A DNA stretch of 64,000 nt from an uncultured bacterium (GTDB lineage: Bacteria > Vulcanimicrobiota > Xenobia > Xenobiales > Xenobiaceae), in contig CAKUDB010000009.1 in NCBI GenBank assembly GCA_934644775.1, positions 21,274 to 85,273 on the forward strand, in the 5' to 3' direction. The notes under the pieces are model-generated. The model had not been told where the DNA came from. It saw only the letters and a program-made list of their open reading frames with translations, and did not search any database. A program made the translations under genes and the position numbers. Below, piece by piece: positions 34,341 to 43,245 of this stretch (its first letter is position 1; each line of letters begins with the position of its first letter).

Positions 34341-35123
34341 TTATCTCGATTCAGAGGAAGGTTCTGTTGGGGTGGAAGGCTGGGGCCACAAGATCGGACG
34401 CCTATACAGTTGGCTTAAATATTGGGAAGTAAATACTTCTTCGGGTTGGCCCCAACTAATGGTAGTATGTCCGTTTTCGCCAACATGGAAAATGCCTACT
34501 GTTTGGGCATGTTTAGCTACTATTTCCAGCATGTGAGTAACTATTATGACGGTTAAGCCCCTTTGGTGGAGGCGATCAATAATCTCCAAGGTATCCTGGC
34601 TGGCCCCTAAATCCATACCGTTAGTAGGTTCATCTAAAAGAAGGATCTGGGGTTGAGAAGCTAGAGCGCGGGCCATAAGTACCCTTTGGAGTTGACCGCC
34701 AGACAGGGCGCTGATATGCTCTTGAGCCCAGGCAAGCAAATTTACTTGCTCCAAAGCTTCATTTACAGCTTGGCGATCTTTAGCTGAGGGCCAGAAGCCA
34801 GGGCCCATTTGGGCGTAGCGTCCCATAAGCACAGTTTCAAAGACTGAAAGCGGATAGGTCGTTTCTAAAGTTTGATGCTGCGGCATATAGCCTAAATGCT
34901 CCAAACGCTGGCTGGGTTGACCTTGGGCGTTAAAGAACTTTATTTGACCGCTTAAAGGCTTTAAAGCGCCTACCAAACCTTTTAGCAAAGTGGATTTACC
35001 CACCCCGTTGGAGCCTACCAAACCAATATATTTCCCTCTTTCTAAGGAAAAATTGAGCCCTTCTAAAATTGGCTTTTTGGTATAGCCCAGACTTACTTGG
35101 TTAAATTCGGCAAATTTGGACAT
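34341..35123 (-). CDS. znuC: Zinc ABC transporter ATP-binding protein
   Basis: ATPase of the zinc importer. Walker A GSNGVGKSTLLKGLVG, Q-loop MPQH, signature LSGGQLQRVLMARAL, Walker B ILLLDEPTNGMD and the switch His in IIVTHML are present. 260 residues with a short Pro/Ser-rich C-terminal tail. It starts one base from the znuA stop, so translation is coupled. Confidence 0.92.
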   Translation of the reverse strand: MSKFAEFNQVSLGYTKKPILEGLNFSLERGKYIGLVGSNGVGKSTLLKGLVGALKPLSGQIKFFNAQGQPSQRLEHLGYMPQHQTLETTYPLSVFETVLMGRYAQMGPGFWPSAKDRQAVNEALEQVNLLAWAQEHISALSGGQLQRVLMARALASQPQILLLDEPTNGMDLGASQDTLEIIDRLHQRGLTVIIVTHMLEIVAKHAQTVGIFHVGENGHTTISWGQPEEVFTSQYLSQLYRRPILWPQPSTPTEPSSESR

Positions 35124-35124
35124 A

Positions 35125-36051
35125 TTATTGTAAAGCCTTTACTAAATTTCTGACGTTATAGTCCATCATTTCAATATAGGTAGCAGTGCCTGGCATACTT
35201 CCTGGTTGAATGGGCAACTTTAAGCTTTGGGCACCAGCTTTTTGGGCCACCGATTTAGGTAAATTGTCCGGATACCAAGGCTCGTAGACGATAACTTTAG
35301 CTTGGGAAGTTTTCATAATATTGACTAATTCGTTAAGCTGACGGCTGGAAGGAGAAATACCCGGTTTAGGCTCGATATGGCCGCAAACTTTCAATCCGAA
35401 ATGGACGGTAAAATAAGTCCAGGTACTGTGATAAGTGACGATATTTTTACCTGCATACGGTTTAAGCATAGCTTTCCAGCGTTTATCTGCTTGGTCAAGG
35501 GCGTACCAGTAAGTGCGGTAATTTTTATCATAAATGGCCGAACCGTTAGGATCGAGCCGTTTCAAAAAGGCTGTAATAGTTCTGGCCACATGTTTTACGT
35601 TTGTAGGGCTAAGCGTATAATGGGGGTTGCCGTCAGGATGGGCGTCGCCGCGAGAGCGATCTATTTTTCCGGTAGGTTTTTCCAAAACTTTAATACCGGT
35701 TGCCGCTTCCAAAAAGTTAGGCTGGCCGGGCAAAATTTTGGGATTGCGAGCTCCGCGCAGCAAAGCCGGAGCCCAGCCTATTTCCAAAGAAAGGCCAGTT
35801 TCGATAAAGGCGTCAGCTTTTTGTAAAGTGCGCAAATAGCTAGGTTTTGTTTCTACAAAATGGGGATCTTGACCGTCGCGGGCTATACAAGTAACTTTTA
35901 CCCGCGAGCCGCCAACATTGCGTACTATGTCAGCTAGATCTTGGGTTGTCACTACCACATTTAAAGGGGTATCGGCCCAAACTGGATAAATGCTGGAAAT
36001 TAAAAGGAACAAGGCTGCCAATGTAAGGCAGTAAAAACGGATTTTAGACAT
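35125..36051 (-). CDS. znuA: Zinc-binding periplasmic protein
   Basis: Cluster A-I (ZnuA/TroA) solute-binding protein with signal peptide (about residues 1-26, VWA-D). Metal ligands are visible: H64 (DPHFVE), H144 (NPHYTL), H208 (TYHSTW) and an acidic residue in the YEPWYPD region (about 257-262). His rather than Glu at the third site is the zinc-type pattern in this family. The His-rich loop of classical ZnuA is reduced to a short GDAHPDGNPH stretch. Part of the five-gene zinc operon: 31 bp downstream of the outer-membrane barrel gene. Confidence 0.9.
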   Translation of the reverse strand: MSKIRFYCLTLAALFLLISSIYPVWADTPLNVVVTTQDLADIVRNVGGSRVKVTCIARDGQDPHFVETKPSYLRTLQKADAFIETGLSLEIGWAPALLRGARNPKILPGQPNFLEAATGIKVLEKPTGKIDRSRGDAHPDGNPHYTLSPTNVKHVARTITAFLKRLDPNGSAIYDKNYRTYWYALDQADKRWKAMLKPYAGKNIVTYHSTWTYFTVHFGLKVCGHIEPKPGISPSSRQLNELVNIMKTSQAKVIVYEPWYPDNLPKSVAQKAGAQSLKLPIQPGSMPGTATYIEMMDYNVRNLVKALQ

Positions 36052-36082
36052 ATATTTACTCCTTAAGCTCTAATAAAAAAAA

Positions 36083-37705
36083 CTAATATTTATGGGCACC
36101 GTGAGGGCCGATTACTACATTCCATTGCAGCAACAATTCATTGTAGCTAGGTTGCCAACTGGGGGAAGTGTGATTAAATTGCAAGCGGATAGAATTCCAT
36201 TCGTTGGCGATATATTCGGCAAAAGCAGAAGTGCGGCGAGTGATGCCCTTGTCTACTAGGGGAGAATCGGCCTGATCGTAGCGAGCCCCTAAACGGAAAT
36301 TGCGATTGAAGCGGTAAGCTAAATATGTGTACCAGCCGCTCAAATTTTTGTCTTTAAGCAAATAGTCATGACTATGTCCATCTGTGTCTAGAGCCTTCTC
36401 GTCTTCATGATCTTTATAAGATTGATGGGCTTGCATATATTCGCTACGCCAAACTAATTCACGGTAAGGATCGGAAGATGGGCTCCATTTTAGGGTCAAA
36501 TCGGCCCCGTTTAGAGAGGAAGAGCGTACCGACTCGCTATCTATAGAAGAGCTGGCATGGGATAGACCCAATGTTAGGGTGGTGTCGTCATTTAGTTCGG
36601 CCATATTCTCCCAACGGGCGCTAAAGAGCGGGTTGTGCTTGCCTTCATTGGAAAAAAGGGCGAACTCTTCCTCGTGTTCGCTTTCTTCGTCGTGGCTGTG
36701 GAGGTGAGCTCCGGTGCGACTACTAACTGAAACGGTAGCTTTGGAATACCAGGAAGTAGGTAAGAGCCAAGATAACTCTACTCCGGGAGTAGCCAAGCCC
36801 TCTTCACCCAAAAACTCACTGTAAGGCAAAGGGCGATCGATTTGGGGCAAAACGTGGGTATGGGTTGAATTTAAAGCCCCCAACTCTTGGCGCATCTTAC
36901 CAGCTCGCAATTGTAAACCGCCAGTTAAGCCCATATAACGAATAAAAGCTTCTTCCAATTCCGGGCTTTCATCATGATGGGCGGCAAAAGTTGCTTCCAA
37001 ATGGGTCGAAGGATCGACCGGAGCAGCAATATTTAACTCTGCTTCCTGAATAAAGAAGGTGTTTTTGGTGTCGCTCTCTTTAGCTCCGCCTAATTGGCCT
37101 CCACCCAATAAAATTAAGGATATATTAGGATTTAAGTCTGGTTGCTGTCCGCTGGCTTGAGCGGTAGCTTCTTGAGGAGCTTCCGAAGCTGACGGCGGTT
37201 CTGGCCCTAGGTCTTCAGTCTCTTCATTCTCTTGAGCTAAGTCGCTGGGATTGTTTTGTTCGGTTGGTTCGTCTGTATTAGGTTTATCCACTTGGGCAGA
37301 GGTCTGGAATGGATTGAGCCTTGTTTCGTCTGGGGCAACGGTCGTTTGGGCTGGTCTAGCTAAAGGGGCCGAAGGCTCGTTCGGGGCTATTGGCTCTGCT
37401 AATTGCTGTTTCGCTTGTTTTAGCTCCTCAATTTGTGAGCGCATATCGTCAATTTGGAGCTGTTGTTCTTTTATAAGTTTGCTTTGCTCTTCTAGGAGGC
37501 GCTGTTGCTGGTGAAAAAGTTCTGGCAATTCATTCAAAGAATGATTATGTCCGCCGCTGCAACTAGCTTTTGATTCTGAAGTTTCGCTTATAGACGTATT
37601 AGCAGTTGGGCATAAAGTTTCGGCTTTAACTGTAGTTGGAAAGGCACACGCCAAGGTACAGCTAACTAAACTTACGCCCAGTAGGTGTAAGGCAAATTTA
37701 TTCAA
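36083..37705 (-). CDS. Outer-membrane beta-barrel with coiled coil and His-rich loops (probable zinc porin)
   Basis: 540 residues: signal peptide (about 1-28), a short Cys/His segment SCSGGHNHS, a coiled coil (about 65-105, HQQQRLLEEQSKLIKEQQ), a Pro/Glu-rich linker (about 110-190), then a porin-like barrel to the C-terminal Tyr. Barrel loops contain His-rich stretches such as HLHSHDEESEHEEEF and DTDGHSHDYL, and the last residues are GPHGAHKY. The coiled-coil plus barrel layout is seen in porins of several phyla. First-but-one gene of the znu operon. Role in outer-membrane zinc entry is inferred from operon position and the His-rich loops; there is no TonB plug domain. Confidence 0.8.
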   Translation of the reverse strand: MNKFALHLLGVSLVSCTLACAFPTTVKAETLCPTANTSISETSESKASCSGGHNHSLNELPELFHQQQRLLEEQSKLIKEQQLQIDDMRSQIEELKQAKQQLAEPIAPNEPSAPLARPAQTTVAPDETRLNPFQTSAQVDKPNTDEPTEQNNPSDLAQENEETEDLGPEPPSASEAPQEATAQASGQQPDLNPNISLILLGGGQLGGAKESDTKNTFFIQEAELNIAAPVDPSTHLEATFAAHHDESPELEEAFIRYMGLTGGLQLRAGKMRQELGALNSTHTHVLPQIDRPLPYSEFLGEEGLATPGVELSWLLPTSWYSKATVSVSSRTGAHLHSHDEESEHEEEFALFSNEGKHNPLFSARWENMAELNDDTTLTLGLSHASSSIDSESVRSSSLNGADLTLKWSPSSDPYRELVWRSEYMQAHQSYKDHEDEKALDTDGHSHDYLLKDKNLSGWYTYLAYRFNRNFRLGARYDQADSPLVDKGITRRTSAFAEYIANEWNSIRLQFNHTSPSWQPSYNELLLQWNVVIGPHGAHKY

Positions 37706-37748
37706 TTTTATCTCCTATTTGCTTAAAAAATAGAAAAGGGGCCTAACT

Positions 37749-38165
37749 TTAAGCAAATAGATGAGGTGGGGCTCGTCCCCAACGATCTGTCGAATATATA
37801 TTAGTTAGCGGAAAAGGGGGAAATGGTGGGGAAGTTATCTCAAAGTCCGCCCAGCTAAGCAACAATAAGCCACAATTGTACAGACTTAATTCGATTAGCT
37901 GCTGACAAGAATGGCATTCACTAAAATCGCTCTTATCAGAACTTTCCAAGTGAACCCTATTCTCATAGTGGGGACAGAAAGAGGCTTCGTCATAAAATTG
38001 AATTTGACAATATTTAGATACGTCGGCAGAAAAATGGTGATGGCCATGAGGATGGAACCAAGCTAACCCTTGGGCCATAATAAAGACGACTACAACCCAT
38101 AAAGCCCACAACTGCCAATATTTGTTGGGCTCCTTTGCGTAGATATGTCGCTCCGTCTTTGACAT
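37749..38165 (-). CDS. Small His/Cys-rich membrane-anchored protein of the zinc operon
   Basis: 138 residues, no recognised family. One membrane segment (about 17-35, WALWVVVVFIMAQGLAW) is followed by an extracytoplasmic FHPHGHHHFS cluster, then YCQIQF, FCPHYENRVH, and ECHSCQQL, that is many potential zinc ligands. The C-terminus is Pro-rich. It is the first gene of the zinc operon (43 bp before the barrel gene), directly downstream of the palindromic operator. A role as periplasmic metal chaperone or sensor is inference. It looks distantly like small DUF2946-type metal-related proteins. Confidence 0.7.
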   Translation of the reverse strand: MSKTERHIYAKEPNKYWQLWALWVVVVFIMAQGLAWFHPHGHHHFSADVSKYCQIQFYDEASFCPHYENRVHLESSDKSDFSECHSCQQLIELSLYNCGLLLLSWADFEITSPPFPPFPLTNIYSTDRWGRAPPHLFA

Positions 38166-38235
38166 TGGTAAAAATCAGTCGTCTAAATTAACTAAAACTG
38201 AGTACAATAGTAGAACCTGGATCTTAAATTGTCAA

Positions 38236-38251
38236 TGATAATGAAATATCA
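38236..38251. promoter_or_regulatory. Fur/Zur-like operator upstream of the zinc operon
   Basis: TGATA-N6-TATCA palindrome (TGATAATGAAATATCA), close to the 7-1-7 Fur-family box TGATAATNATTATCA. It lies 71 bp upstream of the first zinc-operon gene and 147 bp upstream of divergent glgC. Zur control is inferred from the operon content. Confidence 0.55.
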
Positions 38252-38397
38252 AAACCAATAACAATAGGCAAGAGGAGCGGCTAACTAAGTTGCTTGTAGT
38301 TATAAATATGGCTTGCTCCATAGTCTAAGAAAAATTTTGTGCAAAAAAGTGCTTTTTTCTGTAGGGTAAAAGCGTTTAAGTATTAAATAGTAGGCTT

Positions 38398-39648
38398 ATG
38401 AAGACTGTAGCAATGTTGTTAGCCGGTGGGGAGGGCTCACGACTCACCGTCCTCTCTGAGAAGAGGGCTAAGCCCGCCGTTCCTTTTGCCGGAAAGTTCC
38501 GTATTATCGATTTTACTTTGTCCAACTGTGTCAACAGTGGCATCAATACTGTAGGCGTACTCACTCAGTATCGCCCTCATAGCCTTTCCGATCATATCGG
38601 TATTGGCAAGCCTTGGAATTTAGACCGCAACCGAGGCGGAGTGCGCATTTTGCCTCCTTACCAAGAGCGCGGAGGCCAACACTGGTATGCCGGCACAGCC
38701 GATGCTATCTATCAAAATTTAGGCTTTATCGAAAATAATAATGCCGATTTGGTATTGATCTTGTCTGGAGATCATATCTATAAAATGGACTATAATGCCA
38801 TGATCGAGGCCCATATAGCCAATCATGCCGACCTTACTGTAGCAGTAATGCCTGTTCCTATCGAGGAAACTCATCGCTTCGGTATTATGGTTGTCGACGA
38901 TCAAGGGCGTATTACCGAATTTTACGAAAAGCCCAAAGAGCGCGACAAAGGCAACTTAGCTTCTATGGGTATCTATGTCTTTAATGCCGATATTTTAGCT
39001 GAACGCCTAAAAGAAGATCCCGGCGTCAAAGTCGATTTTGGTAAAGATATTATTCCTTCTATGGTAGAGCGTGGCGACCGCGTCTTCAGCTACCGCTTTG
39101 AGGGCTACTGGGTCGATGTAGGTACTATCGATTCTTATTGGAATACCAACTTAGAGCTCCTTAAAGAGGGCCACGGGCTCGATCTTTACTCTAATAAGTT
39201 CCCCATTATGACCCTTTCCGAAGAGCGTCCGGCCGTAAAGATTGGGCCGCAAGCTAAAGTAGAAAGTAGCTTACTTTCCAATGGTTGTGTCATTAGAGGA
39301 ACCGTTATTAACAGCGTCCTTTCTCCTGGCGTTTATATTAGTCCCGGTGCGGTAGTCCAAAATTCTGTACTTATGAATGATACTTGGGTAGGCCCTGGCG
39401 CTCGTTTAGATAAGTTAGTTCTCGATAAGCGCGTAGTAGTCGGAGCTGGAGCCCAAGTTGGCATTGGTGACGAGAGTGTAGCCAACGAAGAGATGCCCGA
39501 TAAATTGTTTGCCGGTATAACCGTTGTCGGTAAAGATTCCATTATTCCCGAAGGTGCCAAAATTGGGCGTAACGTTTTGATTGGGATCAATCGTGAAGAA
39601 AAAGATTACCCTGAAGACGGAATTGTGGGTGACGGCAAGAGCATCTAG
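38398..39648 (+). CDS. glgC: Glucose-1-phosphate adenylyltransferase
   Basis: Makes ADP-glucose for glycogen synthesis. N-terminal nucleotidyltransferase domain with the intact loop AGGEGSRL (residues 9-16) and catalytic/allosteric EKRAKPAVPFAGKFRIIDF, then the conserved LSGDHIYKMDY and YWVDVGTIDSYW motifs, and a left-handed beta-helix C-terminal domain (from about 300). Length 416 is normal. The second homologue follows 30 bp downstream. No strong Shine-Dalgarno is seen; TAGG lies close to the ATG. No other glycogen genes are in the window. Confidence 0.95.
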   Translation: MKTVAMLLAGGEGSRLTVLSEKRAKPAVPFAGKFRIIDFTLSNCVNSGINTVGVLTQYRPHSLSDHIGIGKPWNLDRNRGGVRILPPYQERGGQHWYAGTADAIYQNLGFIENNNADLVLILSGDHIYKMDYNAMIEAHIANHADLTVAVMPVPIEETHRFGIMVVDDQGRITEFYEKPKERDKGNLASMGIYVFNADILAERLKEDPGVKVDFGKDIIPSMVERGDRVFSYRFEGYWVDVGTIDSYWNTNLELLKEGHGLDLYSNKFPIMTLSEERPAVKIGPQAKVESSLLSNGCVIRGTVINSVLSPGVYISPGAVVQNSVLMNDTWVGPGARLDKLVLDKRVVVGAGAQVGIGDESVANEEMPDKLFAGITVVGKDSIIPEGAKIGRNVLIGINREEKDYPEDGIVGDGKSI

Positions 39649-39678
39649 CTCTTCTATACCGAAACGAAGGAGCAAATT

Positions 39679-40941
39679 ATGTCTAACGCATTAGCAATGA
39701 TTATGGCCGGAGGAGGTAGCCCTGGTTTAAGTGTGCTGACCGAAGTGCGCGCCGACGCTGCCGTAGAGTTTGCCGGCAAGTTCTGTCTGATCGACTTCCC
39801 CCTTTCCAATTGCGTAAACTCCGATATATATAATGTGGCCGTCTTAACTCAGTACCGTCCACAAACTTTAAATACCCATATCGGTACCGGCACCCCCTGG
39901 GATCTCGATCTTAACCAAGGTGGCGTCCATTTGCTGCAGCCTTACCGCGGTGGAGCTTATGGCGATTGGCAAAAAGGTACCGCCGACGCTGTGCGTCGCA
40001 ATCTCGACTTCGTTATGGAGCAGAGCGAAGAATATGTATTGATCCTCTCGGGCGACCATATTTACTCTATGGATTATCGTCCTTTGATCAACGCTCATAT
40101 AGCCAACAAGGCCGACGTAACTATTTGTGTGCGCAATGTAAATAGTTTTGAAACCCATCGCTACGGTATGCTTTTAGTGAGTAACGATCAGCGCGTTTAT
40201 GGCTACGAAGAAAAGCCTAAGCGCTCGCGCAGTTGCTTGGCCAATATGGGTATTTACGTCTTCCGCAAGGATTTCTTAGTTAAAATTTTAACTGAGCATA
40301 ACTTTAACGATTTCGGCCGCGACGTTTTGCCTTATGTAATTGCCAATCATCACCGTGTCTTTAGTTATTATTTCCCCGGTTATTGGGCCGATGTAGGCAA
40401 TATTCAGTCCTATTGGGAAGCTAATATGAGCCTTTTAGCTGAAGAGCCGGCTTTAGATCTTTACGATGCTGGTTGGATTATCCACACTCGCTCTATGGAT
40501 CAGGCTCCGGTGCGCGTAGGTTCTATGGCCAAAGTGGCCGATAATATTTTATCTAACGGTTGTCAAGTTGATGGTGAAGTTAGTCACAGCGTAGTCTCTT
40601 CTGGTGTTATTATCGAAGAAGGTGCCGTAGTTAGAAACAGTATTTTAATGCGCAACGTCCACGTTAAAGCTGGTAGCCTTATCGATCGTTGTATTATTGA
40701 TTGTGATTGTGTAATTGGTGAAGGCAGTCAAGTAGGCGTAGGTGACGATATTGTGCCTAATGGCGAAATGCCAAGCATTTTGAATACTGGCTTAACTGTC
40801 ATAGGTAAGGGTCGCACTTTGGCTCCCGGCACAGTGGTAGGCCGTTCGGTAATTATCCATCCGGCCCACGGAGTACAGCGGGCCCCGGAAGTAACTGGAG
40901 AGATTGCCAGTGGTGCCAGCGTTGGTGAAGCCGAGCGCTAA
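39679..40941 (+). CDS. GlgC paralogue with degenerate active site (GlgD-like regulatory subunit)
   Basis: Same fold and length (420 residues) as the preceding GlgC, but the triphosphate loop GGEGSRL is GGGSPGL (11-17), losing the Arg, and the EKRAKPA motif reads EVRADAA, replacing the Lys with Asp (D26). Later motifs such as LSGDHIYSMDY and YWADVGNIQSYW persist. This resembles the catalytic/regulatory pairing known for GlgC-GlgD in Firmicutes and the small/large subunits in plants, but the sequence is closer to full-length GlgC than to the shorter GlgD (about 370 residues). AAGGAG precedes the ATG. A heteromer modulating GlgC is the likely role. Confidence 0.85.
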   Translation: MSNALAMIMAGGGSPGLSVLTEVRADAAVEFAGKFCLIDFPLSNCVNSDIYNVAVLTQYRPQTLNTHIGTGTPWDLDLNQGGVHLLQPYRGGAYGDWQKGTADAVRRNLDFVMEQSEEYVLILSGDHIYSMDYRPLINAHIANKADVTICVRNVNSFETHRYGMLLVSNDQRVYGYEEKPKRSRSCLANMGIYVFRKDFLVKILTEHNFNDFGRDVLPYVIANHHRVFSYYFPGYWADVGNIQSYWEANMSLLAEEPALDLYDAGWIIHTRSMDQAPVRVGSMAKVADNILSNGCQVDGEVSHSVVSSGVIIEEGAVVRNSILMRNVHVKAGSLIDRCIIDCDCVIGEGSQVGVGDDIVPNGEMPSILNTGLTVIGKGRTLAPGTVVGRSVIIHPAHGVQRAPEVTGEIASGASVGEAER

Positions 40942-41000
40942 GTTTGGCTAAGCTTTAGCAAATTGGTTACGATTTAGCTTTTTGCTGGTTCGTTTGCAAG

Positions 41001-41046
41001 AAAAAAAGCCAAGTTCTTTCTTTTAAAAAGAGCTCGGCTTTTTCTT
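41001..41046. terminator. Bidirectional terminator between the glg pair and the MATE gene
   Basis: AAAAAGCCAAGTTCTTT pairs with AAAGAGCTCGGCTTTTT through a few G-T or mismatched positions. A and T runs on both sides serve both convergent genes. Confidence 0.82.
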
Positions 41047-41085
41047 TATATAGGTTTAGCCTAGGGGGAGCTAAAGTAGCTTTGG

Positions 41086-42528
41086 CTATAACGCTGGGGT
41101 GGGGTTGGTTTTTAATGTAGCCATAAGGTGGCGCATAATAATGTAGTAGACTGTGCCCGAAACTAAGAAAGAGATTATTTCTGCAACTGGTTGGCCGCTA
41201 ATAACACCAAACATACCGAAGTAATGATCGAGCAATAAAGTTATAGAAATATTAAAAAGTCCCAAACGAATGGCCGAGAGTATAAAGGAAGGGGTTCCTA
41301 AACCCATAGCTTGTAAGCCGTAAGCAATTAAAAAATTAACTACCGTTAAAGGTACGCCTAAGCTAGCAATACGCAAGAATTTGGCCCCCAATTCTACTGT
41401 AGCTTTATGATCGATAAAGAGGGCGATAATATTTTCGGAAAAAAGCCAAGCTCCCAAAACACAAGTGGCTGAGAAGACTAAACTGCAAATCCAGGCAAAG
41501 CGGCTGATAGCCCACATGCGCTTATAATCTTTAGAAGCGTAGTTGTAACCTACTAAAGGCATATAACCTTGGCAAATACCCATACTGACATTGATAGGCA
41601 GCATATCGATCTTTTTGACAATACCAAAAGCGGCTACAGGTACATCCCCATATTGAGCCGATAAACGCACAATTAAGAAATTGCCTACGCCGGCTAAAAA
41701 AGTATTTAAAGCAGAGCTTACTCCTATAGAAGTTACTGGCAAGAAACAACGCCAGCGGAAGTGCTTGGGATTGAGAGATAAGCTCATCTCTCCCAGGCGG
41801 CGTAAACGTACCATAATAAAAATAAAGTAACCGGCCGAAATTAAATTGGCTATTAAGGTAGCTAAAGCTACGCCAGTAACATCTAATTTGAAGACAAAAA
41901 TAAAGATAGGATCGAGAAGAATATTTAGTATGCCGCCCAACATCAGGCCGAAACTGGCCTGCTTGGCGTGGCCGTCACTGCGCAGCAAATTGGCGGTACC
42001 TAAATTGATAGTTGTAGGAATAGCCCCTAAAGTAACTACATAAAACATATATTGGCGAGCATAGTCGATAGTATGGGCGCTAGCGCCAAGTATATACAAT
42101 ATTTTGTCTAAAAATATGTAGCTAAAAATTGAATATAAAAGGGTCGTACCTATGATAGTATAAAAACTAAAGGAGCTGACATGTTTTACTTCATCTTCTT
42201 TTTGAGCGCCTAACAGGCGAGAGATAACGCTGGCCCCACCTAGGCCAAATAAGTTACCTATAGCATTGAGAGAATAAAATAGAGGAAAGGTCAGCGCCAG
42301 GGCTGCTACCATATAATGATTGTTCAACTGGCCAATAAAGTAAGTATCGGCAGCGTTGTAGATCATAGTGATTAGCTGGCTTAAAATTGTGGGAATAGAT
42401 AAATTAGCTACCGCTTGAGCTACAGGCATACGCTCAAAAAGTTCGGTGTTGGTGGTTGATTGGGGGTGATCTTCGTGATGGTGTGGATGTTGTGGATGAT
42501 GTAAAGGCATAAAAAAATGTAAGTGCAT
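41086..42528 (-). CDS. MATE family efflux transporter with His-rich N-terminus
   Basis: Na+- or H+-driven multidrug efflux pump of the DinF/NorM superfamily; 480 residues, about twelve membrane segments. Conserved patterns: PTILSQLITMIYNAADTYFIG in the first helix pair, GLGGASVISRLLGA, and NLLRSDGHAKQASFGLMLGGILNILLDPIFIF. Residues 2-21 are unusually His-rich (HHPQHPHHHEDH), so the cytoplasmic tail could bind metal. A second in-frame ATG (Met7) exists. A perfect 10-bp inverted repeat lies four bases upstream of the start. No ribosome site is evident. Confidence 0.88.
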   Translation of the reverse strand: MHLHFFMPLHHPQHPHHHEDHPQSTTNTELFERMPVAQAVANLSIPTILSQLITMIYNAADTYFIGQLNNHYMVAALALTFPLFYSLNAIGNLFGLGGASVISRLLGAQKEDEVKHVSSFSFYTIIGTTLLYSIFSYIFLDKILYILGASAHTIDYARQYMFYVVTLGAIPTTINLGTANLLRSDGHAKQASFGLMLGGILNILLDPIFIFVFKLDVTGVALATLIANLISAGYFIFIMVRLRRLGEMSLSLNPKHFRWRCFLPVTSIGVSSALNTFLAGVGNFLIVRLSAQYGDVPVAAFGIVKKIDMLPINVSMGICQGYMPLVGYNYASKDYKRMWAISRFAWICSLVFSATCVLGAWLFSENIIALFIDHKATVELGAKFLRIASLGVPLTVVNFLIAYGLQAMGLGTPSFILSAIRLGLFNISITLLLDHYFGMFGVISGQPVAEIISFLVSGTVYYIIMRHLMATLKTNPTPAL

Positions 42529-42532
42529 TAAT

Positions 42533-42560
42533 GCTGTGTAACGTCAGTGAGTTACACAGC
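42533..42560. promoter_or_regulatory. Perfect 10-bp inverted repeat upstream of the MATE gene
   Basis: GCTGTGTAAC (42533-42542), spacer of eight, GTTACACAGC (42551-42560). It ends four bases before the MATE start codon. It could be an operator for a dimeric regulator or an mRNA hairpin occluding the start. Confidence 0.55.
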
Positions 42561-42674
42561 TAGCCAACATGAAATAAAACCTTGCAGCCTAATAGGTGAG
42601 CGGAAGCTAGACTATATCGGCAGCATAAGCCTTAGTTGAGTCGACGTGAAACTAAGTAAACTTTAGCTACAATG

Positions 42675-43226
42675 CTAATGTTTATTTTGTTGATCAAGAT
42701 ATTCCAGAAATTCTTTAGTTTTTGACCAATATTTTATGCCCCAATTTTCGAAGTTCCATTCTTCCATATAATTGTTGCATTCGTAATCTATGTAATAAAG
42801 TTTATCTTGGTAAACTACAAAATTGGTAGGAAAGTAATCGATATTTATTCCTAAAGGATAAAGCAAAGTGCACATATCTTTTACTTGTTGCAAATAATCA
42901 TCTTTCATTCCGTCTTGCAACACGTAATCGAAGATAGTTTGTCCAGGGATATATTCTTTTAAGATGCGCTCATTAGTTTTGTCGACATCTAACATTTTGG
43001 GCATAGGCAAGCCTGTTTTGACTAATTTGGCGTAATCTTGTAATTCGCTGGCCAATTTGTCACCAAATTGATAATAAGAGCAAGGTTCGTGGTGAATTTG
43101 CTTAACTACGAATAATTGTTGTTGGCTGTCCGTAACTAAATAAGAATAGCCACCTTTGCCTTTGCCCAATAATTGTTCAACTTTAAAATCACGTTCATTA
43201 ACACTTACAGTGCTGCCTATGTCCAT
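42675..43226 (-). CDS. Small protein-kinase-like protein
   Basis: A compact 183-residue kinase-fold protein of RIO/aminoglycoside-phosphotransferase type. Gly-rich loop GKGKGG (21-26), Lys in FVVKQIHH (K42), a catalytic-loop equivalent GINIDYFPTNF with D130 and N135, and the metal-binding Asp in YYIDYEC (D147). The C-lobe is minimal. Similar short kinases occur in Firmicutes and their substrates are unknown. It follows the dihydropyrimidinase gene by 19 bp, so the two are probably co-transcribed. AGAGG precedes the ATG. Confidence 0.75.
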   Translation of the reverse strand: MDIGSTVSVNERDFKVEQLLGKGKGGYSYLVTDSQQQLFVVKQIHHEPCSYYQFGDKLASELQDYAKLVKTGLPMPKMLDVDKTNERILKEYIPGQTIFDYVLQDGMKDDYLQQVKDMCTLLYPLGINIDYFPTNFVVYQDKLYYIDYECNNYMEEWNFENWGIKYWSKTKEFLEYLDQQNKH

Positions 43227-43245
43227 AAAGAAACCTCTGCTTTCT

